Shown piece by piece: positions 1 to 9,839 of a DNA stretch of 34,324 nt. The stretch lies in the NCBI GenBank assembly GCA_007131745.1, contig SLPX01000143.1, positions 1 through 34,324 of the forward strand. The letters run 5' to 3'. Position 1 is the stretch's first letter, and each line of letters starts with the position of its first letter. The notes under the pieces were generated by a model. The model did not search any database. It worked only from the letters and a program-made list of their open reading frames with translations, and was not told the DNA's origin. This stretch comes from Myxococcales bacterium. Lineage in GTDB: Bacteria; Myxococcota; Polyangia; HGW-17; SLPX01. The translations under genes were made by a program, and so were the position numbers.

Positions 1-316
1 TCGGGCCTGTACAACCCATTTATGGACGCTTTCTATTGCTCCCGATCCGATGGTCAGTCCTCGCTTACGAAAATACCCATAGCGCATGCGTCCTCTGTGT
101 TTTTCAAAGTATTCAATACACGCTTGACTTTCAAGGGGCCGTGGGACAGGATAGAATAAAAGTGTTGGTTTATGTGAGGTAGGTAACGAGCTGGATGGTT
201 ATTATTTCGTTCAAGATTCTGCTTGGGGAATCGACAATGACTTTTGTGGGGGGCCATCGCCTGGTAACAGGCCGATGGTTGGGTGTACGGGTCTAAGAAA
301 ATTCCAGGAGAATGAA
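1..316. other. Left-edge region with no assignable gene
   Basis: No protein could be recognised here. On the plus strand frame 1 is open from the window edge to a TAA at 157-159 (about 52 codons), so it could be the tail of a gene that starts outside the window, but the peptide has no motif I know. A minus-strand frame is also open but has no convincing start or family resemblance. The last part (306-310, AGGAG) is the ribosome binding site of the next gene. No clear promoter or terminator was seen. Confidence 0.4.
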
Positions 317-3300
317 ATGAAGTGTGCAAGTGTTTCGGTCAAAAGATGTGATGAGAAATCTATCGGCAGGGCGCGGTTTTTAGAGGGGAAACGCTTTTCG
401 GTTTTCTTTCTCGCCACCGTGGCGGCGCTGTTTTTGTGGTCCGTTCCAGCCCGGGGCGGCGATCTCAACCCTGCGATTTATTTAATCGTGGACACCTCGG
501 GCAGCATGTTGGCGACGGTCGACGGGATGCACAACACCTACGGGGACGGCAGCCTGGAACACCCGCACTATGATCCCTCGTTGATAAGCCGGATGTTCAT
601 GGCGAAGAACGCTGTTACCACCATTGTAAACGCTTACGGCGAGGTGCATTGGGGGCTGGCGCGTTTCCAGCAGATGAGCGGCCGGAATTACCTGTGCATG
701 TGCAGCGATGCAATCCCGAATAACACCGCGGGCTGCGGAGGTTACGGAGGGTTGTGGGCGCCTGAGGACGAATGTCGTTTGTGCGATATCATGGCCGACT
801 ATCCCGACTACGATCAGCCCGGGGTCCACGACCGCGTTTGCATCAATTACGGCGGCGGCCTCCTGGAAGGTTGCGTGGATTTGATCAGCGGTTTGCCGTT
901 GCTGGGAGCGGACATCCTGGTTCCGATCGGTCCGGATACAAACGAGCAGATTCTCTTGTGGGTGGATCACGAGGAAACCGACCCCGGCGATCCGGGTTAC
1001 GATGAAAACCTGCCGCCCGAGGAACAGCCCAACCCGGAACTCAGGGCGGTCGGGGGAACGCCGATCGGAGGCTCGCTGTTTGATATGTATGACCAGTTGG
1101 CCTGGGAGATCGGTTCGGATCCCCGGAGAGGCTGCCGACCGTACACCATAATCCTGCTGACCGACGGCGCGGAAGAGTGCGGAACGGATCCGATAACCGC
1201 GGCTAATGATCTCCTGACGACGCCCGATCTGCAGCGGGATTGCTCGGAGGGCTGTCCATTGAATTCGGTGTGCATCGAAGGGCACTGCCGCTACGAGGTG
1301 AGGACGCACGTGGTGGCGTTTGCGGTTTCGGAGCAGGAGTTGATAGGCTGCCACCAGATAGCCATGGCGGGAAACACGGGAGCAGCGATACCGGTATTCA
1401 GCGAAGAGGGGCTTGTCTCCGCGATGGCGGGAATCATCGCTGATTCGATAGTGGTGGAACTGTGCAACGGCATCGACGACAACTGCAACGGTCTGACCGA
1501 TGAGGATTATCCCGACCTCGGCATGTATTGCGACAACGGGCTGCTTGGCGAGTGCTTCTGTTCGGGAGTGATGGTATGCTCGGACGACCAATTGGGCACG
1601 GTGTGTGCGTATGATCCGCCGTCTGAAACAAATCCCTGCGGTTATCCGACTGAAGAAGTGTGCGACGGCCGTGATAACAACTGCGACGGGTTGACCGACA
1701 ATGTGGACCCGATCGAATATCCGGATGGTTGCGGTCCTGTTTTGGACCTTTGTGATCCATTGTTTCCTGAAAATGAAGGCCTGGACGATCCACGCGTGGG
1801 CCAACTATGCGGAACCGACATCGGTGAATGCGAGATGGGCGTCACCGCGTGTGTGCTTGGAGAAATTGTTTGCGACGGCGAAATCGGCCCCCAACCCGAA
1901 GTCTGTGACGGAAGGGACAACAATTGCAACGGCCTGACCGACGAGGGGCTGGCGCGACCTTGTTACGTACACCGCGAGGGATACCCGGTGGGTTGTGCCT
2001 ACGATGACGTGACGGATACGTGGGATTGTACGGGCGCATGCCGCACGGGGATTCAGGTGTGCGGGAGCGGCGAGTGGGGACCTTGCATGGGGTATGTAAA
2101 CGAAAAGGACGAGGTGTGCAACAACATAGACGATAACTGCAGTGGTCTTACCGACGAAAACCTGACCCAGGTTTGCCAGGTAACGAACGCCTGGGGAACG
2201 TGCACCGGGGTCGAGACCTGTGTCGCCGGAGCGTGGGTTGATTGCGACGCTCAAATCCCCGCTGAGGAAATCTGCGATGGGATAGACAACAACTGCGACG
2301 GGATCACCGACATGATCACTCGGAGTTGCTACGATTATCCGACCGGATGCACGTTCAACGATGTGACCCAGACATGGGATTGTGTGGGCCAATGCCGCGC
2401 CGGCACGCAGCTTTGTGCGGCGGGCGAATTCGGCCCGTGCACGGGCGCTCGGGGTCCAATGGATGAAGTCTGCAACGGCCTGGATGACAACTGCGATGGA
2501 ACAACGGACCTGGATGAATTCGGGAATCCGCTGACGGAGACATGCTACACCGGCCCTCCCGGAACAGAGGGAGTCGGTGAATGCAGAGCAGGAGTGCGGA
2601 CTTGCACCAACGGCGTGTGGAGTGGATGCGTGGGTGAAGTAACCCCGCAGCAAGAAGTCTGCGACGGAAGAGACAACGATTGCAACGGCCTTACCGACGA
2701 CGGGCTGGGCCAGACCACTTGTGGGTTAGGTGAGTGCGAGAAGACGATAGACAACTGTGTAAACGGAATCCCCCAGGTTTGCGACCCGTTCGAGGGAGCG
2801 ACCCCTGAGGTGTGCGACAGAAAGGACAACAACTGCGACGGTGTCACCGACGGGTTGATAGAGGTCTGTTACACCTACGACACCGGGTGCGTATTCAACG
2901 ATGTCACACAGACCTGGGATTGCGAGGGAATCTGCACCACGGGTATACGCAGGTGCCCGACGCCGGAGCAAGGGGGAACCGGAGTGTGGTGGCCTTGCGA
3001 ATACCAGCAGGGTCCGCAGCCGGAGGTATGTGACGGAAGGGACAACAACTGCAACGGTCTTACCGACGAGGACGAGCACGGCAATCCGTTGAGCCAGGCG
3101 TGTTATCCACCCGGGTCGGGTCCGAACACGGGGTGCGAACTGGATCCCGACACGAATGAATGGGAATGCCTCGGCATCTGCCAAGCGGGTGAGAGGCTTT
3201 GCATAAACGGCGCATGGGATGCATGCACGGGTTACGTGACGCCGCAGGCTGAAATATGCGACGGCCTGGACAACAACTGCGACGGGCAAATCGACGAGCC

Positions 3301-6300
3301 GGAAAACCTCGTCGGGTTGGGACAACCGTGCGGTTCACCCATCGGGCGTTGCACCCAGGGCATCATGGAGTGCATAGACGGCCAAGAAGTTTGCGTAGGT
3401 GGAGAGGGTCCGTTTCCCGGAGATTGCAACGGGATGGACGACAACTGTGACGGGGTGATCGACGACCCGGACGAGGTGGCTCACCTGGAGGGTTTAGAGT
3501 GCGGCACTGACGTGGGCGAGTGCGAATTCGGGGAGACCAAGTGCGTGGGAGGCGAGATAATCTGCGTTGGAGGCCGGGGTCCGGCGGAAGAGGTTTGCAA
3601 CGGAAAGGACGACAATTGCAACGGTATCATCGACGACGGCGCGGTGTGTCCGCCGAACTCGTACTGTTATGACGGCGCGTGCCGGCCGGTGTGCGACCCG
3701 GGAGACGAGTTCAGCTGTATGCCGCAAACCGATTGCGTAAATGTGTTTATAGAAGAGGAAAGTGTGTACATCTGCCTTCCTACCGGCGGCGATTGCGGCG
3801 GCGAGACATGCCCGGAAGGGTGGATATGCGTAAACGATGAATGCGTGGATCCCTGCGAGGGAGTGGAATGCGAACCGTGGGAGGAGTGCCGCCAGGGCAT
3901 CTGCATGGACCAGAGCTGTACCGCGTTCGGAATCGACTGTCCTCCGGAGCAGATATGCGTGAACCACGAATGCGTGGATGACCCTTGCATTGGAGCCGGT
4001 TGCGATGCGGACACGGAGTTTTGCGTCCGCGTGTGCGACGAGACGGAATGCTCCCACGAATGCAGGAAGCTTTGCGCGTGTCCGCCTGGCGAGCGATGCA
4101 CGCCCGACGCTGACTGCGTGGAAGATCTTTGCCACGGAGTTTCCTGCACGGGCGGGACAAGGTGCAACCACGAGACCGGAGAATGCGAACCCGACCCATG
4201 TTTCGGAATGACCTGCCCGTTCGGAAGGGTTTGCTACGAAGGCGAATGCATCGACGACCCGTGTGCAAACGTTGATTGTCCGCCTTATTACGATTGTGTG
4301 CTCGTCGACGCGGGTGGTTCCACGCCCGAACCCCAGTGTCGGGTCGACCCGGTTTACTGGAATCCCGGCACGGATACGATGGGAGTGTTCGCAACGGGCA
4401 AGGGAGGTTGCAGTTGCCGAGCCGCTGGTTCTGTTTCGGGTTCGTCAGGTTCGTCTCCCGGATGGATTGTGTTGTTCATGATGATGTTGGTAGCGGTCGG
4501 GAAACGTTCACGGAAACTCAAAAGACGGGTTTTGGACGGAGAATCGGGGCGAAAAGTGAAACGCGGGGGATCGGAGAAAAAGGCAATCTGTGCGGCGATG
4601 CTGCTGTTTTTCACTTTCGGCTGCAAAGTGGACCCCTACGAATTCGGCGAAAAGGGGGGCTGGGAAATACCCGATGCATCCCTGGTGGACGCGCGGCCGC
4701 CCGAGGTGGACGCGGAAATCGACGCGGATATTCCGTACTGCGACGGCGCTGACATCATGAACGACCCGTACAATTGCGGTGAATGCGAAAACGTGTGTGA
4801 ATTCGACAATGCGTTTGCAAGCTGTGTTGAAGGGGAGTGCGTGATGGGCGCGTGTTTGCCCGGATACTGGGATCTCAACGAAGACCCCTCCGACGGCTGC
4901 GAGTACCATTGTCTCATCACCAATAACGGGGTGGAGACGTGCGACGGACGTGACAACAATTGCAACGGGCTGACCGATGAGGGTTTCGACCTCATGAACG
5001 ACCCGAGACATTGCGGAGCTTGCAACAAAATATGCGCGTTTTTCAGGGCGGAGGCTTCATGCGTTGAGGGGCAGTGCGTGCTGGACTATTGTCATTCGGG
5101 ATACGTGGACAAGGACGGCGACCCTACGAACGGTTGCGAGTGCATGATCAACGCTCCAGAGGACCCGGAGGGCGCGGAGTGCGACCCGACCGAACAAGAC
5201 CCGTGCGGCGCGGAAGAAGTGTGCGTAGACCGGCTCCAGGATGGGGTTCATCGATGTTCACCCATTCCGCCGGATCTTTGTGACGGGATAGACACGAACT
5301 GCAACGGGCTTACCGATGAAGACGCTCCCGAGGGGGACCCGTGTTACACGCATCCCTCGGGTTGCAGTTATGACGAGGGGACAGACACTTGGACGTGTCA
5401 CGGCGAATGCAGCACGGGCACGCGGCAATGCATAGGCGGCATTTACCAGTGCATAGGGCAGCAGGGTCCGGCCATGGAAATCTGCGACGGGCTGGACAAC
5501 AGCTGCAACGGGCTTACGGATGACGGGTATGATTTTGCAAATGACCCGAACAACTGCGGGGGGTGCGGGCAGACGTGCACCGTGGCCGATGTTCCGAACT
5601 CGGTTCCGGGGTGTGTAGGCGGCGAATGCGTCATCATGGCCTGCCTGTACGGTTTTCACAATATAGACGGGGAACATTCCACGGGTTGCGAATACGCGTG
5701 CGTGTACACCAACGGCGGCGTGGAGAGATGCGACGGAGTAGACAACAACTGCAACGGAATCATCGACGACGGTTTTGATCTCGACACCGACCCGAACCAC
5801 TGCGGCGTTTGCAACAACAAGTGCGGGTACCCGAATGCGATGGGCAACTGCCAGGGCGGGGTGTGCTCAATGGCTGAGTGTCTCCCCGGATTTCACAACA
5901 TCGACGGAAACGATTCCACGGGCTGCGAATATGCGTGCAACATAACGAACGAAGGGATTGAAATTTGCGACGGGCGTGACAATGACTGCAACGGGATAAC
6001 GGACGACGGTTTCGACACTTCGACCGACGTGCTCAACTGCGGAAACTGCGGCCATGCATGCTCGGATTTCATCCCGGCCGGAGCGCAGGTAGCTGCTTGC
6101 ACGGACGGCAAGTGTCAGTACTCCTGCCTGCCGGGGTTTCACGACTTAAACGGCGACCTGGCCCTCGGCACCGCGGGAGACGGCTGCGAGTACGAATGCA
6201 CTATCACCAACGGCGGGGTGGAAATCTGCGACGGGGTGGACAACAACTGCAACGGGCTCACGGACAGAACCGATTTAGGCGTTCCGCTGACGCAGTCGTG

Positions 6301-9300
6301 TTACACCGGACCTGACGGCACGGAGAACGTGGGGATCTGCCGCGGTGGGACAGCGAGTTGCATGGATGGTGAATGGGGTCCTTGCGTGGGCGAGGTTACG
6401 CCCGAGCCGCACGAACAGTGCGACGGTCTTGACCACACTTGCGACGGGGACCCGCTGTCCGGGTTCGACCTTACGACCGATGTTTTGAATTGCGGTGGGT
6501 GCGGAAACAGCTGTTTTGTTTCGCAGCCGGACAGGGCCTATGCGACCGGGTGTTTTGATTCGCAGTGTCAATATGCGTGCGAGGCGGGATTCCATGACCT
6601 GAACAACGACCTGCACGATGACCCGACGGACGGATGTGAGTACGAATGCTGGCAGACCACTCCCCCCGGGGTGGAATACTGCGACGGGGTGGACAACAAT
6701 TGTGACGGAGATACGGACACGGTTGATTTCCTGGTTCCGCCCCCTCCGGGCTATTGCCGGACGGACCCCGGAACTCCTTGCGAAGGAACTGAAGCGCATT
6801 GCGGAGACGGGATTCTGGGCAGGACATGGTATTGCGATTATCACCCCGATGTGGAGACCGACCCCACGAATCCGAACAGGGTGCTTGTAAGGGAGACTCT
6901 CTGCAACGGAAAGGACGGGAACTGCGACGGGCTCGTGGACGAGAGCTTCATGAACAAGGGCAATCCGTGCGACGACGGGTTGCTCGGCATCTGCAGGGGC
7001 ACCGGGCACTATGAATGCAATATCGAGCAAAACGGCACGGTGTGCGTAATAACCAACCCAGGCGAAGCACCGCAGCCGGAAGTTTGTGACGGTCAGGATA
7101 ATGACTGCGACGGGTTGACCGATGAATCATTTGTAAACCCGGGAAGCGACCCGTCTTACGTTGAGGATGACATCGTGGTGATAGACGTCAACGGAGAACC
7201 GGTGTTTGTCTACAAGTACGAAGCGTCCCGACCGACCGCGACCGCGGCGAGCCCGGGAATGGGGACGAACGTGCGAGCGTGTTCCCGCCCGGGCGTGTTG
7301 CCTTGGGCGAGTATAACGCACGAGCAAGCTCGCCAGGCTTGCATGAGGGCGGGGATGACACTGTGTTCCGACGAGGAGTGGGTCCAGGCGTGCGAGGGTG
7401 AGGGAACTTCGTGGGCATATCCGTACCACGAAACCGACTATGACGGGGCCGCGTGCAACACCCGCGATGCCGGCTACGGGCAGACGATGCCCACGGGGTC
7501 GATGCCGAATTGTGCGACCCACGGCTACGAGATAGAGGACATGTCCGGAAACGTGCGGGAGTGGACCTCTACGATCGTGGGTTACACCATGGAGGGCAAG
7601 GCGATATATGGACTGCGGGGAGGGTCTTTCACCGATACAGCGCTCGGGGCGAGATGCGATTTCAGCTTCACGGGTTTCGTGGAAGACGCATTTTCGAGCA
7701 ACGTGGGATTCAGGTGCTGCAGCCGTTGCGGAAACGGGATCCTGGACGAGGGGGAAGAGTGCGATTGGGGATTGGAGGGGCTCGATGAATGCACCCGGGT
7801 ATGCGGCCCGCCCACGTGCGGCGACGGCATAGTGGATTCGCCTCGGGAAGAGTGCGACTGCGGAACCGACCCGAACAACCTGCCGCCTGGATGCATAGAC
7901 ATAAACGGCGCGCCCGCGTCGAATTGCACGATAAACTGTCAGCGACCCCAGGAGAGGTGCAGCATATTGTACCCCGAGGATCAGGACGGAGGCGGGGAAC
8001 CGAGCAACTGCGAAGACCCCGCGTGCGAAGACCTCTATTTCTGCCTGGATCACACGGACGCGGACGGAGACGGCTGGACGGTTGCAATGGGAGACTGCGA
8101 CGACACCGACCCGGAGGTATATCCCGGAGCGCCGATAATCTGCAACGACGGAAAGGACAACAACTGCAACGGGTTCATCGACGACGATGAACCGGACATG
8201 GACGGGGACGGTTATCCGCCTTGCTTAAACGGCGAAGTCTATGATTGCGACGACAACAACCCGAACGTCCACCCGGGCGCTCCCGAGATCTGCGGAGACG
8301 GGATAGACAACAATTGCGACGGGTTGACCGATGAAAACTGCGCGTCCGACTGCGAAATCGCTGAATACTACCGCTCATACATCGGTTGTGAGTACTATGC
8401 CGCAAGCACCATGAACAGCTTGCTGGATTCGGGGTTCAACAATAATTTCGGCCTGGTCGTACATAATCCGAATTCAGAGCCGGTAAATGTCGACATCTCC
8501 AAGGGCGGCGCTCCGGTCCAGTCGGCTTCGGTTCCCGCGGATACGGTCCAGACTTTTCTGTTGCCGTACGACCTCACGTTGAAAAACAACATAACTAGTC
8601 CGATTACCGTGACAGGGGGAGCGTACCACCTCGTCTCCGACCTTCCCGTTACGGTCTACCAGTTCAACCCGTTCGATTTCAGGGTCGGCAGTAATTATTC
8701 ATACACTAATGACGCATCCCTGGTGCTCCCGGTGCACGTGCTTACCGAGAATTACATGGTCACGACCCGGCCCACGTTCTGGGAGACTATGCCCGGGTTT
8801 TTCGCGATCATAGGAACGGGCAACAACACGACCGTGCGGGTGGATTACGCGGGACACGCGAGAAACGGTCCCAACATGGGAACGTCAGCGACTTATACAT
8901 TGGATGAGGGAGATGTGCTGCAGGTGCCCTCCAGGAATTGCTCTTCGGGAAGCTATGCTTTCTGCAGCGCGAATTTTGATTTTACAGGGACCAGGATAGA
9001 GGTCACGAACGGTTCTCCGGTGGCCGTGTTCGCCGGTCATAATTGCCTGTATCTGCCTGCGACGCAATGTTGCTGCGATCATATCGAATCCCAGATGTTT
9101 CCACTTGAAACCTGGGGTATGAACTACATTGCGACCACCACCGCGTATGCGCCGGAAAACCAGTATAGGGTTCTGTCCGCGGTGGCCGGCAACGTAGTCA
9201 CGTTCTCTCCCGCGACGGTTCACCCCGAAGTCACGCTGGGCGAAGGCGGTTACGTGGATATTCAGACCACGCAGAACTTCTCGGTGAGTTGCACCGAACC

Positions 9301-9703
9301 TTGCGCGGTGACTCAATTCCTTCTGGCCGACAATTATTTCGGTGGGAGCATTGATTCGGACCCCGCCATGGGCCTGCTTGTTCCAATCGAACAGTACCGG
9401 ATGAACTATTCATTCCTGGTGCCGTCATCCATGACTCACAACTATGTCAGCATCATCAAGCCGGTGGGCATCGGCGCTCCGTCGGTTTTCATGGACGGCA
9501 CCGCGATCCCCGAATCCGATTTCGGCTTTGCGATCGGCGACTCGTATTTCGGAGTGGCAAGGGTGAACATCAGTTCCGCGCCGTATTCTCATACCCTGGA
9601 GTCGACCTGGCCCTTCGGAATTCAAGTATACGGCTTTGCTTCGTATACTTCATATCTGTACCCCGGCGGCCTGGACCTCAATATCATCAACGTGGTGGAT
9701 TGA
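317..9703 (+). CDS. Giant secreted/surface protein: vWA, MopE-like repeats, FGE-sulfatase and IgGFc-binding-like domains (possible fusion of two genes)
   Basis: This is a 3128-aa open frame. I start it at ATG 317, not the in-frame ATG 275, because AGGAG at 306-310 sits 6 nt upstream of 317. The N-terminus has a long basic region and a hydrophobic signal (around FFLATVAALFLW). A von Willebrand A domain follows with the MIDAS motif DTSGS near residue 59. I count 24 MopE-like units (CDG-x-DNNC-x-G-x-TDE type), 12 before and 12 after residue 1414; these are predicted metal-binding surface repeats. EGF-like Cys-rich modules lie near residues 1130-1350. A formylglycine-generating-enzyme-like (SUMF1/FGE) domain is near 2275-2470 (DMSGNVREWT, GLRGGSF, VGFRCC). 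DxDGDG Ca-binding-like motifs near 2580-2670 precede a C-terminal IgGFc-binding-like domain (about 2680-3128). It is probably a cell-surface or matrix protein; ligand and function are unknown. The frame crosses an apparent gene boundary (see 4380-4640). Confidence 0.85.
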   Translation: MKCASVSVKRCDEKSIGRARFLEGKRFSVFFLATVAALFLWSVPARGGDLNPAIYLIVDTSGSMLATVDGMHNTYGDGSLEHPHYDPSLISRMFMAKNAVTTIVNAYGEVHWGLARFQQMSGRNYLCMCSDAIPNNTAGCGGYGGLWAPEDECRLCDIMADYPDYDQPGVHDRVCINYGGGLLEGCVDLISGLPLLGADILVPIGPDTNEQILLWVDHEETDPGDPGYDENLPPEEQPNPELRAVGGTPIGGSLFDMYDQLAWEIGSDPRRGCRPYTIILLTDGAEECGTDPITAANDLLTTPDLQRDCSEGCPLNSVCIEGHCRYEVRTHVVAFAVSEQELIGCHQIAMAGNTGAAIPVFSEEGLVSAMAGIIADSIVVELCNGIDDNCNGLTDEDYPDLGMYCDNGLLGECFCSGVMVCSDDQLGTVCAYDPPSETNPCGYPTEEVCDGRDNNCDGLTDNVDPIEYPDGCGPVLDLCDPLFPENEGLDDPRVGQLCGTDIGECEMGVTACVLGEIVCDGEIGPQPEVCDGRDNNCNGLTDEGLARPCYVHREGYPVGCAYDDVTDTWDCTGACRTGIQVCGSGEWGPCMGYVNEKDEVCNNIDDNCSGLTDENLTQVCQVTNAWGTCTGVETCVAGAWVDCDAQIPAEEICDGIDNNCDGITDMITRSCYDYPTGCTFNDVTQTWDCVGQCRAGTQLCAAGEFGPCTGARGPMDEVCNGLDDNCDGTTDLDEFGNPLTETCYTGPPGTEGVGECRAGVRTCTNGVWSGCVGEVTPQQEVCDGRDNDCNGLTDDGLGQTTCGLGECEKTIDNCVNGIPQVCDPFEGATPEVCDRKDNNCDGVTDGLIEVCYTYDTGCVFNDVTQTWDCEGICTTGIRRCPTPEQGGTGVWWPCEYQQGPQPEVCDGRDNNCNGLTDEDEHGNPLSQACYPPGSGPNTGCELDPDTNEWECLGICQAGERLCINGAWDACTGYVTPQAEICDGLDNNCDGQIDEPENLVGLGQPCGSPIGRCTQGIMECIDGQEVCVGGEGPFPGDCNGMDDNCDGVIDDPDEVAHLEGLECGTDVGECEFGETKCVGGEIICVGGRGPAEEVCNGKDDNCNGIIDDGAVCPPNSYCYDGACRPVCDPGDEFSCMPQTDCVNVFIEEESVYICLPTGGDCGGETCPEGWICVNDECVDPCEGVECEPWEECRQGICMDQSCTAFGIDCPPEQICVNHECVDDPCIGAGCDADTEFCVRVCDETECSHECRKLCACPPGERCTPDADCVEDLCHGVSCTGGTRCNHETGECEPDPCFGMTCPFGRVCYEGECIDDPCANVDCPPYYDCVLVDAGGSTPEPQCRVDPVYWNPGTDTMGVFATGKGGCSCRAAGSVSGSSGSSPGWIVLFMMMLVAVGKRSRKLKRRVLDGESGRKVKRGGSEKKAICAAMLLFFTFGCKVDPYEFGEKGGWEIPDASLVDARPPEVDAEIDADIPYCDGADIMNDPYNCGECENVCEFDNAFASCVEGECVMGACLPGYWDLNEDPSDGCEYHCLITNNGVETCDGRDNNCNGLTDEGFDLMNDPRHCGACNKICAFFRAEASCVEGQCVLDYCHSGYVDKDGDPTNGCECMINAPEDPEGAECDPTEQDPCGAEEVCVDRLQDGVHRCSPIPPDLCDGIDTNCNGLTDEDAPEGDPCYTHPSGCSYDEGTDTWTCHGECSTGTRQCIGGIYQCIGQQGPAMEICDGLDNSCNGLTDDGYDFANDPNNCGGCGQTCTVADVPNSVPGCVGGECVIMACLYGFHNIDGEHSTGCEYACVYTNGGVERCDGVDNNCNGIIDDGFDLDTDPNHCGVCNNKCGYPNAMGNCQGGVCSMAECLPGFHNIDGNDSTGCEYACNITNEGIEICDGRDNDCNGITDDGFDTSTDVLNCGNCGHACSDFIPAGAQVAACTDGKCQYSCLPGFHDLNGDLALGTAGDGCEYECTITNGGVEICDGVDNNCNGLTDRTDLGVPLTQSCYTGPDGTENVGICRGGTASCMDGEWGPCVGEVTPEPHEQCDGLDHTCDGDPLSGFDLTTDVLNCGGCGNSCFVSQPDRAYATGCFDSQCQYACEAGFHDLNNDLHDDPTDGCEYECWQTTPPGVEYCDGVDNNCDGDTDTVDFLVPPPPGYCRTDPGTPCEGTEAHCGDGILGRTWYCDYHPDVETDPTNPNRVLVRETLCNGKDGNCDGLVDESFMNKGNPCDDGLLGICRGTGHYECNIEQNGTVCVITNPGEAPQPEVCDGQDNDCDGLTDESFVNPGSDPSYVEDDIVVIDVNGEPVFVYKYEASRPTATAASPGMGTNVRACSRPGVLPWASITHEQARQACMRAGMTLCSDEEWVQACEGEGTSWAYPYHETDYDGAACNTRDAGYGQTMPTGSMPNCATHGYEIEDMSGNVREWTSTIVGYTMEGKAIYGLRGGSFTDTALGARCDFSFTGFVEDAFSSNVGFRCCSRCGNGILDEGEECDWGLEGLDECTRVCGPPTCGDGIVDSPREECDCGTDPNNLPPGCIDINGAPASNCTINCQRPQERCSILYPEDQDGGGEPSNCEDPACEDLYFCLDHTDADGDGWTVAMGDCDDTDPEVYPGAPIICNDGKDNNCNGFIDDDEPDMDGDGYPPCLNGEVYDCDDNNPNVHPGAPEICGDGIDNNCDGLTDENCASDCEIAEYYRSYIGCEYYAASTMNSLLDSGFNNNFGLVVHNPNSEPVNVDISKGGAPVQSASVPADTVQTFLLPYDLTLKNNITSPITVTGGAYHLVSDLPVTVYQFNPFDFRVGSNYSYTNDASLVLPVHVLTENYMVTTRPTFWETMPGFFAIIGTGNNTTVRVDYAGHARNGPNMGTSATYTLDEGDVLQVPSRNCSSGSYAFCSANFDFTGTRIEVTNGSPVAVFAGHNCLYLPATQCCCDHIESQMFPLETWGMNYIATTTAYAPENQYRVLSAVAGNVVTFSPATVHPEVTLGEGGYVDIQTTQNFSVSCTEPCAVTQFLLADNYFGGSIDSDPAMGLLVPIEQYRMNYSFLVPSSMTHNYVSIIKPVGIGAPSVFMDGTAIPESDFGFAIGDSYFGVARVNISSAPYSHTLESTWPFGIQVYGFASYTSYLYPGGLDLNIINVVD
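4380..4640 (+). other. In-frame junction: MYXO-CTERM-like tail followed by a lipoprotein signal peptide
   Basis: Inside the giant frame the sequence reads GGCSC, a Ser/Gly stretch, a hydrophobic segment (WIVLFMMMLVAVG) and a basic cluster (KRSRKLKRR). This is the order of a MYXO-CTERM-type sorting tail, which normally ends a protein. About 20 codons later an in-frame GTG at 4556 begins a basic n-region, a hydrophobic stretch (AICAAMLLFFTF) and a lipobox-like FGC, which is the order of a lipoprotein start. No stop codon lies between them. Either two genes (about 317-4530, and 4556-9703 encoding 1715 aa) have fused by loss of a stop, or an assembly or sequencing error removed one. Two separate genes is the ancestral arrangement I favour. 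Confidence 0.65.
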
Positions 9704-9763
9704 TTTCAAGAAGGTTTGACCACGGCTTCACAAAAGGCTATCTTTTTTCCTGGTTTTTTCCGA

Positions 9764-9795
9764 GCGATCGCGTTCATGCACTTGAACGCGGTCGC
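9764..9795. repeat. GC-rich hairpin in the gap after the giant gene
   Basis: A 13-bp inverted repeat (12 of 13 pairs match; arms 9764-9776 and 9783-9795) surrounds a 6-nt loop. It lies 60 nt after the stop of the giant gene and 44 nt before the PP2C start. No T-run follows on the plus strand, so it is not a classical intrinsic terminator. It could be a mRNA 3'-end stabiliser or an operator for the phosphatase gene. Confidence 0.4.
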
Positions 9796-9839
9796 CGATC
9801 TCAGGCAACCTTTGGGAGATTCCAGGAACGGAGGAATCG

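Noticed and set aside
482..1804. Long minus-strand frame (440 codons) opposite the giant gene, and several similar ones to 9316
   Set aside because: They are shadows of the repetitive, GC-biased MopE coding frame on the opposite strand. None has a ribosome binding site or recognisable domain.
1441..9000. Regular DNA repeats of the MopE region as a CRISPR array or tandem-repeat locus
   Set aside because: The repetition is at protein level (CDGxDNNCxG) with variable DNA and irregular spacing within one reading frame, so no array is present.
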